DNA from: an uncultured Collinsella sp.
Lineage (GTDB): Bacteria; Actinomycetota; Coriobacteriia; Coriobacteriales; Coriobacteriaceae
NCBI GenBank assembly: GCA_900758475.1
Contig: CAAERQ010000026.1
Coordinates: 1-31,211 of the forward strand
Reading direction: 5' to 3'
Length of the DNA stretch: 31,211 nt
Shown here: positions 7,023 to 15,840 of the stretch, piece by piece
How the letters are laid out: each line of letters starts with the position of its first letter
Position numbering within the stretch: the stretch's first letter is position 1
The notes under the pieces: generated by a model
Database searches by the model: none
What the model was told of the DNA's origin: nothing
Seen by the model: the letters and a program-made list of their open reading frames with translations, nothing else
Translations under genes and position numbers: made by a program

Positions 7023-8923
7023 TTGAGTGTCGGGGCGTTTCCTTTAGCTATGACGGTGTTGCACCGGCGCTCGATGGCATCGATCTGAACATCGAAGATG
7101 GCGAGTTTTTCTGCATCCTCGGCGGAAACGGGTCGGGCAAGTCGACGTTTGCCAAGCACCTGAACGCGCTGCTGCAGCCCGATGCGGGAACGGTGTGCGT
7201 CAACGGCATGGACGCGTCCGATCCCGAGCTGGTCTACGACATTCGCTCGACTGCTGGCATGGTGTTCCAGAATCCCGACGATCAGCTGGTGGCAACGCTT
7301 GTCGAGGACGATGTTGCGTTTGGTCCCGAGAACTTAGGGGTCGAATCGGCCCAGATCGCGCAGCGCGTGCGCGAGGCGCTGAAGGCCGTGGGTCTGGTGG
7401 GCTTTGAGCGCCACGAGACCCACGCTCTCTCGGGCGGACAAAAGCAGCGCGTGGCGCTTGCCGGCGTGCTCGCCATGGAGCCGCGCGTGCTCATTTTGGA
7501 CGAGGCTTCCTCGATGCTCGACCCGCGCGGGCGCAAGGGCCTTATGAAGGCCTGTCACGCGCTGCACGAACGCGGCATGACCATCGTGATGATTACGCAC
7601 TTTATGGAAGAGGCCGCTGAGGCCGATCGAGTCGCGGTGTTTCGGGCGGGGCGCGTTGCCATGTTGGGCACGCCCGAGGAGATCTTGACGCGGGCGGACG
7701 AACTCGCGCGGCTGAATCTGGATATGCCGGCATCGTGTTGTCTTGGCAGGGCGCTTCGCGCGAAGGGCGTGCCCATTTGCGCGCAGGTGCGCGAGGCGGA
7801 TATGGTCGCCGATATAGCGCAGGCTTATACCGAGCGGAGTAGGACAGGCATCGCCGGGCGGCCTTTCGCATCCGATCCTCGTATTCCCGACAACGTTTCC
7901 TCTGCAATCGATGGCGCAGACGCGCTGGAGCCCGTCATCGAGATTTCGCACCTTTCGTATGGCTATTCGCTGAGCGCCCGCGAGCGTCGCCGTTGGCACA
8001 AGCGCTCAGCTGCCGAGGGTGCATCGAACAAACAGGCCCTCTGGGGCAACGACCCTAGCAGCCCCTGGGCGTTGCGCAATGTATCGCTGACGGTGCGTCG
8101 TGGCGAGTTCCTGGGCCTTGCGGGCCATACCGGTTCGGGTAAGTCGACACTGGTTCAGCATCTCAACGGACTGATTCGTCCCCAGGAGGGTTCCGTTTAC
8201 GCGTTGGGGCTCGACCTGGTAAACAAGAAAGATGCCGCCGCGGTTAAGGCAAAGGTCGGCGTGGTGTTTCAGTATCCAGAGCGTCAGCTGTTTGCCGAGA
8301 CCGTGGCACAGGACGTGGCATTTGGTCCGCATAACCTTGGCTTGTCGCAGGCCGAGGTTGCCCACCGCGTTGAGTCATCGCTCGCGCGCGTGGGCCTCGA
8401 CCTGGCCACGGTGGGCGACAAGAGTCCCTTTGAGCTCTCGGGCGGGCAGCAGCGGCGCGTGGCGTTTGCTGGCGTGCTTGCCATGGAGCCCGAGGTCCTG
8501 GTACTCGATGAGCCCATGGCGGGGCTCGATCCGGCAGCCCGCAGGGATTTCCTGGAGCTCATCGGCCATCTTCATGACGAGGGCCTGACCGTCGTCATGG
8601 TTTCACACAGTATGGATGACCTTGCCAATTGCTGCGACCGTATTGTCGTGATGAACGAGGGCACGGTGTTTGCCGAGGGTACGCCCGCTCAGGTTTTTGC
8701 GTATGCCGATGAGCTCAAGTCGATCGGCTTGGGTGTTCCCGCTGCCCAGCGCATGGCGCTGGCGCTTGCGAAGGCAGGCGTGCCGCTGCGCTTTGACGGC
8801 CTCTATACGGTTGAGTCGCTGGCAGACGAACTGGTGGACCTGCTTATCGGTCGCTCGGACGGTCCTTCTAACGTCGCGGACATTGCTAAATCCAAGACGG
8901 TCGCGCGAGAGGAGGGCTGCTAA
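7019..8923 (+). CDS. Fused double ATPase of the ECF transporter (EcfA1-EcfA2 in one chain)
   Basis: 634 residues containing two complete ABC ATPase domains. Domain 1: Walker A GGNGSGKST at 35-43, Q-loop FQNPDDQ with Gln84, signature LSGGQ at 137-141, Walker B ending Asp161-Glu162. Domain 2, from about residue 300: Walker A GHTGSGKST, Q-loop FQYPERQ, signature LSGGQQRR, Walker B VLVLDEP. Both 'DDQLVA' and 'ERQLFAE' Q-helix patterns are typical of ECF ATPases. They are more often two separate genes. Domain 2 carries an Arg/Ser-rich insert of about 30 residues between its first strand and the Walker A strand. The protein energises the S and T subunits encoded on either side and overlaps ecfT by one base. 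Confidence 0.94.
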   Translation: MIECRGVSFSYDGVAPALDGIDLNIEDGEFFCILGGNGSGKSTFAKHLNALLQPDAGTVCVNGMDASDPELVYDIRSTAGMVFQNPDDQLVATLVEDDVAFGPENLGVESAQIAQRVREALKAVGLVGFERHETHALSGGQKQRVALAGVLAMEPRVLILDEASSMLDPRGRKGLMKACHALHERGMTIVMITHFMEEAAEADRVAVFRAGRVAMLGTPEEILTRADELARLNLDMPASCCLGRALRAKGVPICAQVREADMVADIAQAYTERSRTGIAGRPFASDPRIPDNVSSAIDGADALEPVIEISHLSYGYSLSARERRRWHKRSAAEGASNKQALWGNDPSSPWALRNVSLTVRRGEFLGLAGHTGSGKSTLVQHLNGLIRPQEGSVYALGLDLVNKKDAAAVKAKVGVVFQYPERQLFAETVAQDVAFGPHNLGLSQAEVAHRVESSLARVGLDLATVGDKSPFELSGGQQRRVAFAGVLAMEPEVLVLDEPMAGLDPAARRDFLELIGHLHDEGLTVVMVSHSMDDLANCCDRIVVMNEGTVFAEGTPAQVFAYADELKSIGLGVPAAQRMALALAKAGVPLRFDGLYTVESLADELVDLLIGRSDGPSNVADIAKSKTVAREEGC

Positions 8924-9723
8924 TGGAGGCGTTTTCGTTTGGCAGCTACTATCCCGGCGATAGTGCAATTCACCGCCTGGACCCGCGAACCAAGTTGCTC
9001 TTGGGCTTTGTGTTTCTGATCACGACGCTCACGGTCAGCAGCTTCCGCGGACTAGTCCCGGTCGCAATCTTCGTTGTCCCGATCTATGCCGTGTCCCGGG
9101 TGCCGGCTCGTCGCGTCCTGTCATCGATGGCGCCGCTGCTGGCGATCGTCGCGGTGGTCGCGGTGCTCAACCTGTTTTCCGACCAGAGCGGGCGCATTCT
9201 GTGGCAGCTCGGCTTTTTGCAGATAAGCGAGGGCTCGCTGCATTCCGCCGCCTTTATGGCGTGCCGCCTGACCTTGATGATGGCCGGCATGAGCGCTATT
9301 ACGCTCACCACGCCCACGCTCGATCTCACCGCGGGCTTTGAGCGCCTGCTCGCGCCGTTTGCGCGTGTGGGACTTCCTGCGCACGAGCTCGGCATGATCA
9401 TGGGTATCGCGCTGCGCTTTATGCCGCAGTTTGCCACCGAGATGAAGCAGACGGCCGATGCACAGGCGAGCCGCGGTGCGCGCGTGACGGGAGGCCCGCT
9501 CGGCGGCGTGCGTATGCTCGGCAGTGTGGCGATTCCGCTGTTCACGGGCGTGTTCCGTCATGCCGAAACGCTGTCTGCCGCCATGGATGCCCGTTGCTAT
9601 CATGGCGAGCAGGGCCGCACACGTCTGCATGCGCTTGCATTTGGCCGCGGCGATGCGCTGGCGGCGGTGGTGACGGCGTTGCTGCTCATCTGCGTCATCG
9701 TCATCAATCTTCAACTTGTTTAG
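8923..9723 (+). CDS. ecfT: ECF transporter T component (EcfT)
   Basis: 266-residue transmembrane scaffold that links the S component to the ATPases. Hydrophobic helices lie at about 25-60, 68-85, 110-130 and 245-264. The two coupling motifs that contact the ATPase grooves are visible: ASRGAR at 182-187 and MDARCY at 221-226, matching the Ala-Arg-Gly-type motifs of EcfT. The start ATG overlaps the stop of the fused ATPase, completing the three-gene operon. Because ATPase and T genes sit with one S gene under the FMN riboswitch, the module looks dedicated to flavin uptake, though sharing with distant S components cannot be excluded. Confidence 0.95.
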   Translation: MEAFSFGSYYPGDSAIHRLDPRTKLLLGFVFLITTLTVSSFRGLVPVAIFVVPIYAVSRVPARRVLSSMAPLLAIVAVVAVLNLFSDQSGRILWQLGFLQISEGSLHSAAFMACRLTLMMAGMSAITLTTPTLDLTAGFERLLAPFARVGLPAHELGMIMGIALRFMPQFATEMKQTADAQASRGARVTGGPLGGVRMLGSVAIPLFTGVFRHAETLSAAMDARCYHGEQGRTRLHALAFGRGDALAAVVTALLLICVIVINLQLV

Positions 9724-9753
9724 GCGCGATTCGAGCGCAGGAAAGGGGTCCCT

Positions 9754-10200
9754 ATGACCGATAACGACCGCACGGCGCAGCTCGAGCGCGCCTGTTCGTA
9801 TCTTAGGCGTATTCCGGCGTGGTATCTCGCCACGATCGACGTGACGGACGGACATCAGCCGCGCGTGAGGCCGTTCTCGTTTGCCATGGTCGATGATGGC
9901 AAGCTGTGGTTTTGCACCTCGCGCGATAAGGATGTGTGGGCCGAGCTTAGCGCGAACCCCAAGTTTGAGGTTTCGGGTTGGAAACCGGGGGAGTGCTGGA
10001 TCGTATTAACTGGCGAGGCCGCGCTCGAGGACGACGCGGTCGTGAGTGACCGGGTGCGCCAAGCCGGCTTTAAGCACATGGTGGGCATCGGCGAAGATCA
10101 CGAGAGCGCCAACGACGGTCGCCTTGCGTTCTTCTCGGTGCGCAATATCGCCGCCCGCTTCTGTGATATCGACGGCAGCGAAGAGCGCCTGGAGCTTTAA
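9754..10200 (+). CDS. Pyridoxamine 5'-phosphate oxidase-like flavin-binding protein (copy 1)
   Basis: 148 residues of the PNPOx-like split-barrel fold, a family of FMN or F420-binding oxidoreductases and putative heme or flavin proteins. Seen: 'AWYLATID' near the N-terminus, 'RVRPFSFA', 'GKLWFCTSRDKDVW' and 'GEAALEDD', the usual order of strands around the flavin site. Preceded by GAAAGGGG at a good distance from ATG 9754. It lies 30 bases after ecfT and may be co-transcribed with the flavin transporter. The next gene is a clear paralogue. Substrate unknown; too short to be a complete PdxH enzyme. Confidence 0.85.
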   Translation: MTDNDRTAQLERACSYLRRIPAWYLATIDVTDGHQPRVRPFSFAMVDDGKLWFCTSRDKDVWAELSANPKFEVSGWKPGECWIVLTGEAALEDDAVVSDRVRQAGFKHMVGIGEDHESANDGRLAFFSVRNIAARFCDIDGSEERLEL

Positions 10201-10255
10201 CCATAGGGTAGCTAAAACAGCCCAGACCCAAAAAATACGAGCGTCAGGAGGACAC

Positions 10256-10666
10256 ATGGACGGATTGAATACGGTGTTGGAGTATCTGACGTCGGTACCG
10301 GCATGGTATTTGGCGACGAGCGTTGACGGGCAGCCGCATGTGCGTCCGTTTTCGTTTGCGCAGATCCAGGACGGCAAGCTGTGGTTTGTAACGGCGCGCA
10401 CCAAAGACGTGTGGCAAGAGTTGCTGCAAAATCAACGCTTTGAGGCCACGAGTTGGTGGCCGGGCCATGGCTGGCTCATCTTGCGCGGGCGTGCGGGTCT
10501 GGATGACCAGGCCGCTCTCGATATGCGCGAGGCAGGCTGGAAGCACCTGGAGCGCCTAGGCGAGCACTACGAGGGCGCAGGCGATCCCACGCTCGTCTTC
10601 TTTAGCGTGGAGGAACCCGAGGCCTTTATCTGCAACCATGACGAATGGGTGCCGATCGAGCTCTAA
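10256..10666 (+). CDS. Pyridoxamine 5'-phosphate oxidase-like flavin-binding protein (copy 2)
   Basis: 136 residues, paralogous along its whole length to the preceding gene: both share 'PAWYLAT', 'VRPFSFA', 'DGKLWF' and 'KDVW' in the same order. It is about 12 residues shorter, with a shorter N-terminus and a reduced segment after the flavin region. The chosen ATG at 10256 has CAGGAGG just upstream; the longer open frame overlapping copy 1 is rejected. The tandem arrangement suggests a local duplication followed by divergence. It probably binds a flavin; the reaction is not known. Confidence 0.85.
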   Translation: MDGLNTVLEYLTSVPAWYLATSVDGQPHVRPFSFAQIQDGKLWFVTARTKDVWQELLQNQRFEATSWWPGHGWLILRGRAGLDDQAALDMREAGWKHLERLGEHYEGAGDPTLVFFSVEEPEAFICNHDEWVPIEL

Positions 10667-10710
10667 ACGAGTCTCTCAGCAAGCTTCGACAATTCAAATT
10701 CTCGCATGTA

Positions 10711-10765
10711 GCGGGCCCCACATTGCAACGTCACCGTAAGGCGCACTGGGCAATATGGGGCCCGC
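10711..10765 (+). terminator. Hairpin ending the flavoprotein operon
   Basis: Arms 10711-10726 and 10750-10765 pair at 15 of 16 positions (GCGGGCCCCA...). The following ATTTATTTGTC is moderately T-rich. It lies 45 bases after the stop codon and before the argC promoter region. The 23-base loop and broken T-tract make it an imperfect terminator. Confidence 0.5.
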
Positions 10766-10808
10766 ATTTATTTGTCAATTCCTTCGAGTGAATGTGTCGG
10801 GACTGTTT

Positions 10809-10863
10809 CAATGCATGAATATGTAAAAGATTTGCGTAGATATGCATCTTTTGGTGCTAAAGT
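10809..10863 (+). promoter_or_regulatory. Possible argC promoter with ArgR-like operator
   Basis: ATGCATGAATATG at 10811-10823 and GATATGCATC at 10839-10848 form an imperfect AT-rich inverted pair resembling ARG boxes, which contain TGAAT and ATTCA-like half-sites. A TTGCGT at 10832-10837 and a weak TAAAGT-like -10 overlap the same stretch. The position, about 70-120 bases before argC, suits arginine repression. The match is loose and argR is not in the window. Confidence 0.35.
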
Positions 10864-10931
10864 TTCAACCCACTTCATAACGACGGCTGCGGGATGCGCA
10901 TTGGTGCATAACTGCAGACAAGGAGTCTGAT

Positions 10932-12002
10932 ATGTCTTTAAAGGTTGGAATCGTCGGTGCGGCTGGATATGCCGGCGCCGAGCTCATTCGCCTCGTCCTC
11001 GGTCATCCCGAGTTTGAACTTGCTGCCATTACGTCCAACGCCGATGCCGTCCAGCCGTTGTCTGCGGTGTATCCGAGTTTCGCCGGCGTAAGCGATCTTG
11101 TCTTCACGACGCATGACGCCCCCGAGCTCAAGAACTGCGATGCGGTCTTTTTGGCCGTGCCGCACACGGCTGCCATGGCACAGGTGCCCGCCCTGCTTGC
11201 CGCGGGAGTCTCCTGCATTGACCTCTCGGCCGACTATCGCCTGAGCGATCCGGCCACCTTTGAGGCCTGGTATGCCGCCGAGCACACGAGCCCCGAGCTA
11301 CTCAAGACCCGCGCCTTTGGTCTGCCCGAGCTGTTCTGCCAGGACTTGGAGACCGCCGCATCCGATTATGCTGACGGCAAGTCCGTGCTGGTTGCCTGCG
11401 CCGGTTGCTACCCCACCGCAACGAGCCTTGCTGCCGCGCCTGCCGTGCGCGCGGGCTGGGTGGCCGAGAGCGGTCCCGTGATTGTCGACGCTATCAGCGG
11501 CGTGACGGGTGCCGGTAAGTCTTGCAACGCCCGCACGCATTTTTGCAGTGCAGACGAGAATCTGGAGGCATATGGCGTGGGCAAGCATCGTCATACGCCC
11601 GAGATCGAGCAGATACTTGGCCTGGCCGACCGCATCGTCTTCACCCCGCATCTGGCACCGCTCAAGCGCGGCCTACTCTCCACGGTGACGCTGCCGCTCG
11701 CGCCGCAGGCTCTCGACACGCTGACCCTTGAGGACGTTGTCGACCATTACAAGCAGTTCTACGCCGGTCGCACCTTCGTGCGCGTACTCGATGCCGGCCA
11801 GCAGCCCAAGACGGCTTCGGTCGTCGGCACCAACGCCGCCCAAATCGGCCTCGCGCTCAACAAGCGTGCGGGCGTTCTGGTGGCTACGGGCGCCATCGAC
11901 AATCTGTGCAAGGGTGCAGCAGGCCAGGCGGTCCAGTGCGCAAACATCGTCTTTGGTTTTGACGAGCGACGAGGCTTGCCCACAGTGGCGTGCCCGGTGT
12001 AG
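10932..12002 (+). CDS. argC: N-acetyl-gamma-glutamyl-phosphate reductase
   Basis: 356-residue NADPH-dependent enzyme reducing N-acetylglutamyl phosphate to the semialdehyde in arginine synthesis, cytoplasmic. Seen: the nucleotide-binding GAAGYAG at 9-15, 'AVPHTAAM' at about 75-82, and the catalytic cysteine Cys159 within AGCYPT, with the later 'GVTGAGK' and 'HRHTPEI' motifs expected of the family. Start ATG 10932 follows ACAAGGAGTCTGAT. It is the first gene of argC-argJ-argB-argD. A 134-base gap follows, holding a 6-bp hairpin at 12039-12054 but no T-tract, so the cluster probably stays one transcript. Confidence 0.97.
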   Translation: MSLKVGIVGAAGYAGAELIRLVLGHPEFELAAITSNADAVQPLSAVYPSFAGVSDLVFTTHDAPELKNCDAVFLAVPHTAAMAQVPALLAAGVSCIDLSADYRLSDPATFEAWYAAEHTSPELLKTRAFGLPELFCQDLETAASDYADGKSVLVACAGCYPTATSLAAAPAVRAGWVAESGPVIVDAISGVTGAGKSCNARTHFCSADENLEAYGVGKHRHTPEIEQILGLADRIVFTPHLAPLKRGLLSTVTLPLAPQALDTLTLEDVVDHYKQFYAGRTFVRVLDAGQQPKTASVVGTNAAQIGLALNKRAGVLVATGAIDNLCKGAAGQAVQCANIVFGFDERRGLPTVACPV

Positions 12003-12136
12003 CACATTCGATTGTTAGCGATTTGGTAGTCGGGCATCGAGTGGGGCGCCACTCTTAAGCTGGTCTCATGATTGTGGCTGGCATGGCGCACCAACCGATG
12101 CCCATTTTTTGTTTGACATAAGGAGTCATAAAGACG

Positions 12137-13405
12137 ATGAATACAGAGCAGTTCGATATCAAGATTCGTGCCGTAGAAGGCGGCGTAACGGCGGCAGCCG
12201 GCTTTAAGGCGGCGGGCATCCATGCCGGATTCCGCAAGAATCCCGAGCGCCTGGATTACGCGCTCGTCGTGCCCGATAAACCCTGTCCCGGGGCCGGCGT
12301 GTTTACGACTAACCGCTTTTGTGCGGCGCCCGTGCAGGTGAGCCGTGTCAACCTGGGCGGCGCCGACAAAGGTTATGGCATCATCGCCGGTGTTTCTATC
12401 AACTCTGGCAACGCCAACGCCGCCACGGGCGAGACCGGTCTTGCCTGCGCGCGCGAGACCTGCAACATCGCCTCGCAGGTCATCGGCTGCGAGCCCCAGC
12501 AGATTTTGGTCGCCTCCACGGGCGTAATTGGTCAGATTCTGCCGATTGACACGTTTGAGACCGCCGTTCCTGCCGCCTACGAGGCACTCTCCGCCCATGG
12601 TGGCGCTGATGCCGCCCGCGCTATCATGACGACCGACACGCACTCCAAGGAGTATGCCGTGTATTACCGCAGCGAGGCCGCGGGGCACGCAGGCAATGCC
12701 TATACGGTGGGCGGTATGTGCAAGGGCTCGGGCATGATCATGCCCAACATGGCAACCATGATCGCGGTCATCACTACCGATGCCCCCGTCGAGCCGGAGG
12801 CGCTCCATGCCCTGTTGCTCTCCACCGTCAAACAGACCTTCAACAAGGTAACGGTCGATTCCGACACCTCGACTAACGACACCTGCATCATGCTTGCCTC
12901 CGGCGCCGCTGCCGCAGATGCCGAGCCTATTGTCGAGGGCTCTGACGCCTTCGACGAGCTGGCCTTTGCCGTGCATGAGGTGTGCGAGAGCCTGGCGCGC
13001 AACATCGCCGCAGATGGCGAGGGCGCATCCAAGCTCGTGACGGTTAACGTCACCGGCGCCGTGAACGACGAGGAGGCCGATATCGCCGCTCGTGCCGTCG
13101 CCAACTCGCCGCTCGTCAAGACCTGCATTGCCGGCCACGATTGCAACTGGGGCCGCGTTGCCATGGCGCTCGGTAAGTGCGGCGTGCAGTTTAACCAAGA
13201 AGATGTGTCCATCGACATGATGGGTATGCCCGTCTGTCGCGATGGCCTGACGGTCCCCTTCGATGAGGACGAAGCCCTGCGACGTTTTGAGGCGCCCGAG
13301 ATTGTGATCTCGGCAGACCTGGGTGCAGGGGACGCGGCGACCACCGTGTGGACTTGCGACCTCACGCACGAGTACATCTCCATTAACGGTGACTACCGTT
13401 CCTAG
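12137..13405 (+). CDS. argJ: Ornithine acetyltransferase (glutamate N-acetyltransferase)
   Basis: 422 residues. ArgJ moves the acetyl group from N-acetylornithine to glutamate, making the pathway cyclic; some members also accept acetyl-CoA. The precursor cuts itself into alpha and beta chains before a threonine. Here the site reads NMATMIA, giving Thr208 as nucleophile after Ala207. 'SGNANAATG' at 90-98, 'STGVIG' and 'DSDTSTND' are also characteristic. The chain ends 'EYISINGDYRS', typical of the family. ATAAGGAGTCATAAAG precedes the start. No argA is seen nearby, consistent with a cyclic pathway. Confidence 0.96.
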   Translation: MNTEQFDIKIRAVEGGVTAAAGFKAAGIHAGFRKNPERLDYALVVPDKPCPGAGVFTTNRFCAAPVQVSRVNLGGADKGYGIIAGVSINSGNANAATGETGLACARETCNIASQVIGCEPQQILVASTGVIGQILPIDTFETAVPAAYEALSAHGGADAARAIMTTDTHSKEYAVYYRSEAAGHAGNAYTVGGMCKGSGMIMPNMATMIAVITTDAPVEPEALHALLLSTVKQTFNKVTVDSDTSTNDTCIMLASGAAAADAEPIVEGSDAFDELAFAVHEVCESLARNIAADGEGASKLVTVNVTGAVNDEEADIAARAVANSPLVKTCIAGHDCNWGRVAMALGKCGVQFNQEDVSIDMMGMPVCRDGLTVPFDEDEALRRFEAPEIVISADLGAGDAATTVWTCDLTHEYISINGDYRS

Positions 13406-13486
13406 ACTCCCGATGTGCCGTGCATCCCGCTGCAATCTCGGGCAACGAGGTACGGCGCGATAGCTAAACGAAAGACGAGGCAGACT

Positions 13487-14467
13487 ATGAAGTTCGCACG
13501 CGATTGTCGCTCGAGCGAATCCAACGAAGTTACCGCGCAGCTGCTGTTCGAGGCGCTGCCGTGGATTAAGAACCTGACCGGTAAGACGGTCGTTATCAAG
13601 TACGGCGGTGCCGCCATGGTCGACGAGCAGCTGCGTCGTGACGTGATGAGCGACATCGTCCTGCTCAAGATTATCGGCATGCGCCCTGTTATCGTGCACG
13701 GTGGCGGCAAGGCCATCAACGAGGCTCTCAGCCACTACGACATCCCCGTCGAGTTTAAGAACGGCCAGCGCGTGACTACGCCTGCCACCATGGATATCGT
13801 GCGCGAGGTGCTGGGCGGCAAGGTCAATCAGGAGCTGGTCGCGGCGCTCAACCACCACGGCAACCTGGCCGTGGGCGTGTCCGGCAGCGACGCCGGTACC
13901 CTTATCGCCGAGCCACTCGACCCAGAGCTCGGCCGCGTAGGCAAGGTTACGCACGTCAACACCGACTATATCGAGCGCCTGCTCGACAGCGAGTACATTC
14001 CCGTTATCGCCACGGTCGCAGCGGGGGAGGACGGTGGCTTCTTCAACATCAACGCCGATACCGCCGCCGGCGCCGTTGCGGCGGCGCTTCATGCGCACAA
14101 GGTGATCTTCCTTACCGACGTCGATGGCCTGTATAAGGACTTTAGCGACAAGGATTCGCTTATCTCCAACCTAACGCTCGACGAGGTTAATGAGATGCTC
14201 TACGGCGGCGAGGTCGACAAGGGCATGATTCCAAAGCTGCGCGCCGCTGTCGATGCGCTTGCCGCTGGCGTGTTCCGAGCCCACATCATCAACGGCACGA
14301 CGCCGCACTCGCTGCTCCTGGAGCTGCTGACCGATGCTGGCGTGGGCACCGTGATCCACTCCACCGAGACGGCCTACGAATTCGATACGCATCCGCACCC
14401 GCTTTCGACGTTTGCGGCGCGCCTGACCGAGAACCTCGACGAGGTCGAGAAGCTCCAGACGGTTTAA
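13487..14467 (+). CDS. argB: Acetylglutamate kinase
   Basis: 326-residue amino-acid kinase that phosphorylates N-acetylglutamate, the usual feedback-controlled step of arginine synthesis. Seen: KYGGAAM at 38-44, HGGGKAI at about 71-77, 'NINADTAAGAVA' and 'KVIFLTDVDGLY' in the ATP domain, and 'GGEVDKGMIPK' near the C-terminus. The N-terminal helix of about 20 residues before 'ALPWIKNL' resembles the extension that in arginine-sensitive enzymes builds the hexamer; sensitivity here is inference. I use ATG 13487, preceded by GACGAGG, instead of the in-frame ATG at 13415, which gives an unrelated 24-residue extension. Confidence 0.96.
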   Translation: MKFARDCRSSESNEVTAQLLFEALPWIKNLTGKTVVIKYGGAAMVDEQLRRDVMSDIVLLKIIGMRPVIVHGGGKAINEALSHYDIPVEFKNGQRVTTPATMDIVREVLGGKVNQELVAALNHHGNLAVGVSGSDAGTLIAEPLDPELGRVGKVTHVNTDYIERLLDSEYIPVIATVAAGEDGGFFNINADTAAGAVAAALHAHKVIFLTDVDGLYKDFSDKDSLISNLTLDEVNEMLYGGEVDKGMIPKLRAAVDALAAGVFRAHIINGTTPHSLLLELLTDAGVGTVIHSTETAYEFDTHPHPLSTFAARLTENLDEVEKLQTV

Positions 14468-14531
14468 GGTCCTGGCGCCGCATCCTAACACCCATAGCCC
14501 GCGCCGCCCGGCGCCCAACGAAAGGCATCCC

Positions 14532-15815
14532 ATGTCACTTGCAACTCAACAATCGCTCGAATCCCATTACGTTATGCATACCTTTGGCCGCTCGCCGGTT
14601 GAGTTTGTCGAAGGTCACGGTATGAAGCTCGTCGGCGATGACGGCCGTGAGTATCTTGATTTTCTTGCCGGTATCGGTGTGTGCAGCCTTGGCCACGGCA
14701 ACGCTGCAGTGCTCTCGGCGCTCGAGGCGCAGACCAAAAAGCTCATGCATGTCTCCAACTACTTCTTCATCGAGCAGCGTGGCCAGGTCGCGGCGCTGCT
14801 GTCCAAGCTCGCTAACGACGACGTAGATGGTGCGTGCGTGCTGGCCGATGCCATTGCCGCCGGCGATGAGACCACGGCCGCTGCGCTCGGTGCCCCGGCT
14901 GCGGACGAGCAGGTGTGGGAGACGTTCTTTGCCAATTCTGGTGCCGAAGCCAACGAGGGCTCGATGAAGCTCGCGCGTCTGTACGCCAAGCGTGCTGGTA
15001 ACGGCGGCAACACCATCGTATGCATGCGCGGCGGCTTCCACGGCCGTACGCTCGAGACCATTGCCGCCACCATGCAGGATTGGCTGCAGGATAGCTTCCG
15101 CCCGCTGCCGGGCGGCTTTGTGGCCTGCACACCCAACGATGTCGATGAGCTGCGTGCAATCTTTAAGCAGCTGGGAAGCGAGATTTGCGCCGTCATGCTC
15201 GAGCCGATTCAGGGCGAGAGCGGTGTGCACCCCATGACCGAGGAGTTTATGGCGGCAGCGCGCGACTTGGCACACGAGGTGGGTGCCGTTCTTATCGCCG
15301 ACGAGGTCCAGTGTGGCATCTTCCGCTCCGGCAAGCCGTTTGCATTCCAGACCTATGGCGTGGAGCCCGACATCATGAGTCTTGCCAAGGGCATCGCCGA
15401 CGGCGTCCCCATGGGTGCCGTGGTGGCAAAGAAGGAGATCGCCGACGTGTTTAAGCCGGGCGACCACGGCTCGACCTTTGGCGGTAGTTGCTTGGCTGTC
15501 GCGGCGTGCGCCGCGACGCTCTCCGCGCTTGTGCGCGGCGACTACGCTGAGCATGCCGCCAAGGTGGGTGCTTATATGGAGCAGGCGCTGGCCAAGCTTC
15601 CGCACGTTACCGAGGTACGCGGTCGCGGCTTAATGCTCGGCTGCGATCTGGATGACGCTGCGGGCGATGCGCATGATATTGTTGCCCGCGCGCTGGCCGC
15701 CGGCGCCGTGATTAACGCTACTGGTGCCCACACGCTGCGTTTCCTGCCGCCGCTTGTCTGCGAAGAAGCCGACGTGGACAGCCTGATCGAGATTTTGTCG
15801 GACGTTTTGGCCTAA
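14532..15815 (+). CDS. argD: Acetylornithine aminotransferase
   Basis: 427-residue PLP-dependent class III aminotransferase converting N-acetylglutamate semialdehyde to N-acetylornithine. Seen: 'NSGAEANE' at about 135-142, 'GGFHGRTLETIAAT' at about 167-180, 'IADEVQCGIFRSG' containing the PLP-ring aspartate, the Schiff-base lysine Lys286 in SLAKGIADG, and 'GSTFGGSCLA'. Compared with ordinary ArgD there is an extra stretch of about 35 residues (about 93-128, Ala/Asp-rich) just before 'VWETFFANSG'. The reading frame is intact, so this is an insertion and not an error. It is the last gene of the arg cluster, followed by a terminator. Confidence 0.95.
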   Translation: MSLATQQSLESHYVMHTFGRSPVEFVEGHGMKLVGDDGREYLDFLAGIGVCSLGHGNAAVLSALEAQTKKLMHVSNYFFIEQRGQVAALLSKLANDDVDGACVLADAIAAGDETTAAALGAPAADEQVWETFFANSGAEANEGSMKLARLYAKRAGNGGNTIVCMRGGFHGRTLETIAATMQDWLQDSFRPLPGGFVACTPNDVDELRAIFKQLGSEICAVMLEPIQGESGVHPMTEEFMAAARDLAHEVGAVLIADEVQCGIFRSGKPFAFQTYGVEPDIMSLAKGIADGVPMGAVVAKKEIADVFKPGDHGSTFGGSCLAVAACAATLSALVRGDYAEHAAKVGAYMEQALAKLPHVTEVRGRGLMLGCDLDDAAGDAHDIVARALAAGAVINATGAHTLRFLPPLVCEEADVDSLIEILSDVLA

Positions 15816-15840
15816 CACAGCGCAACAACTCAATTTGGAC

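Noticed and set aside
11759..14098. 779-residue minus-strand open frame
   Set aside because: Antisense to argC, argJ and argB, whose products have all their catalytic residues; no family motif seen in the antisense product.
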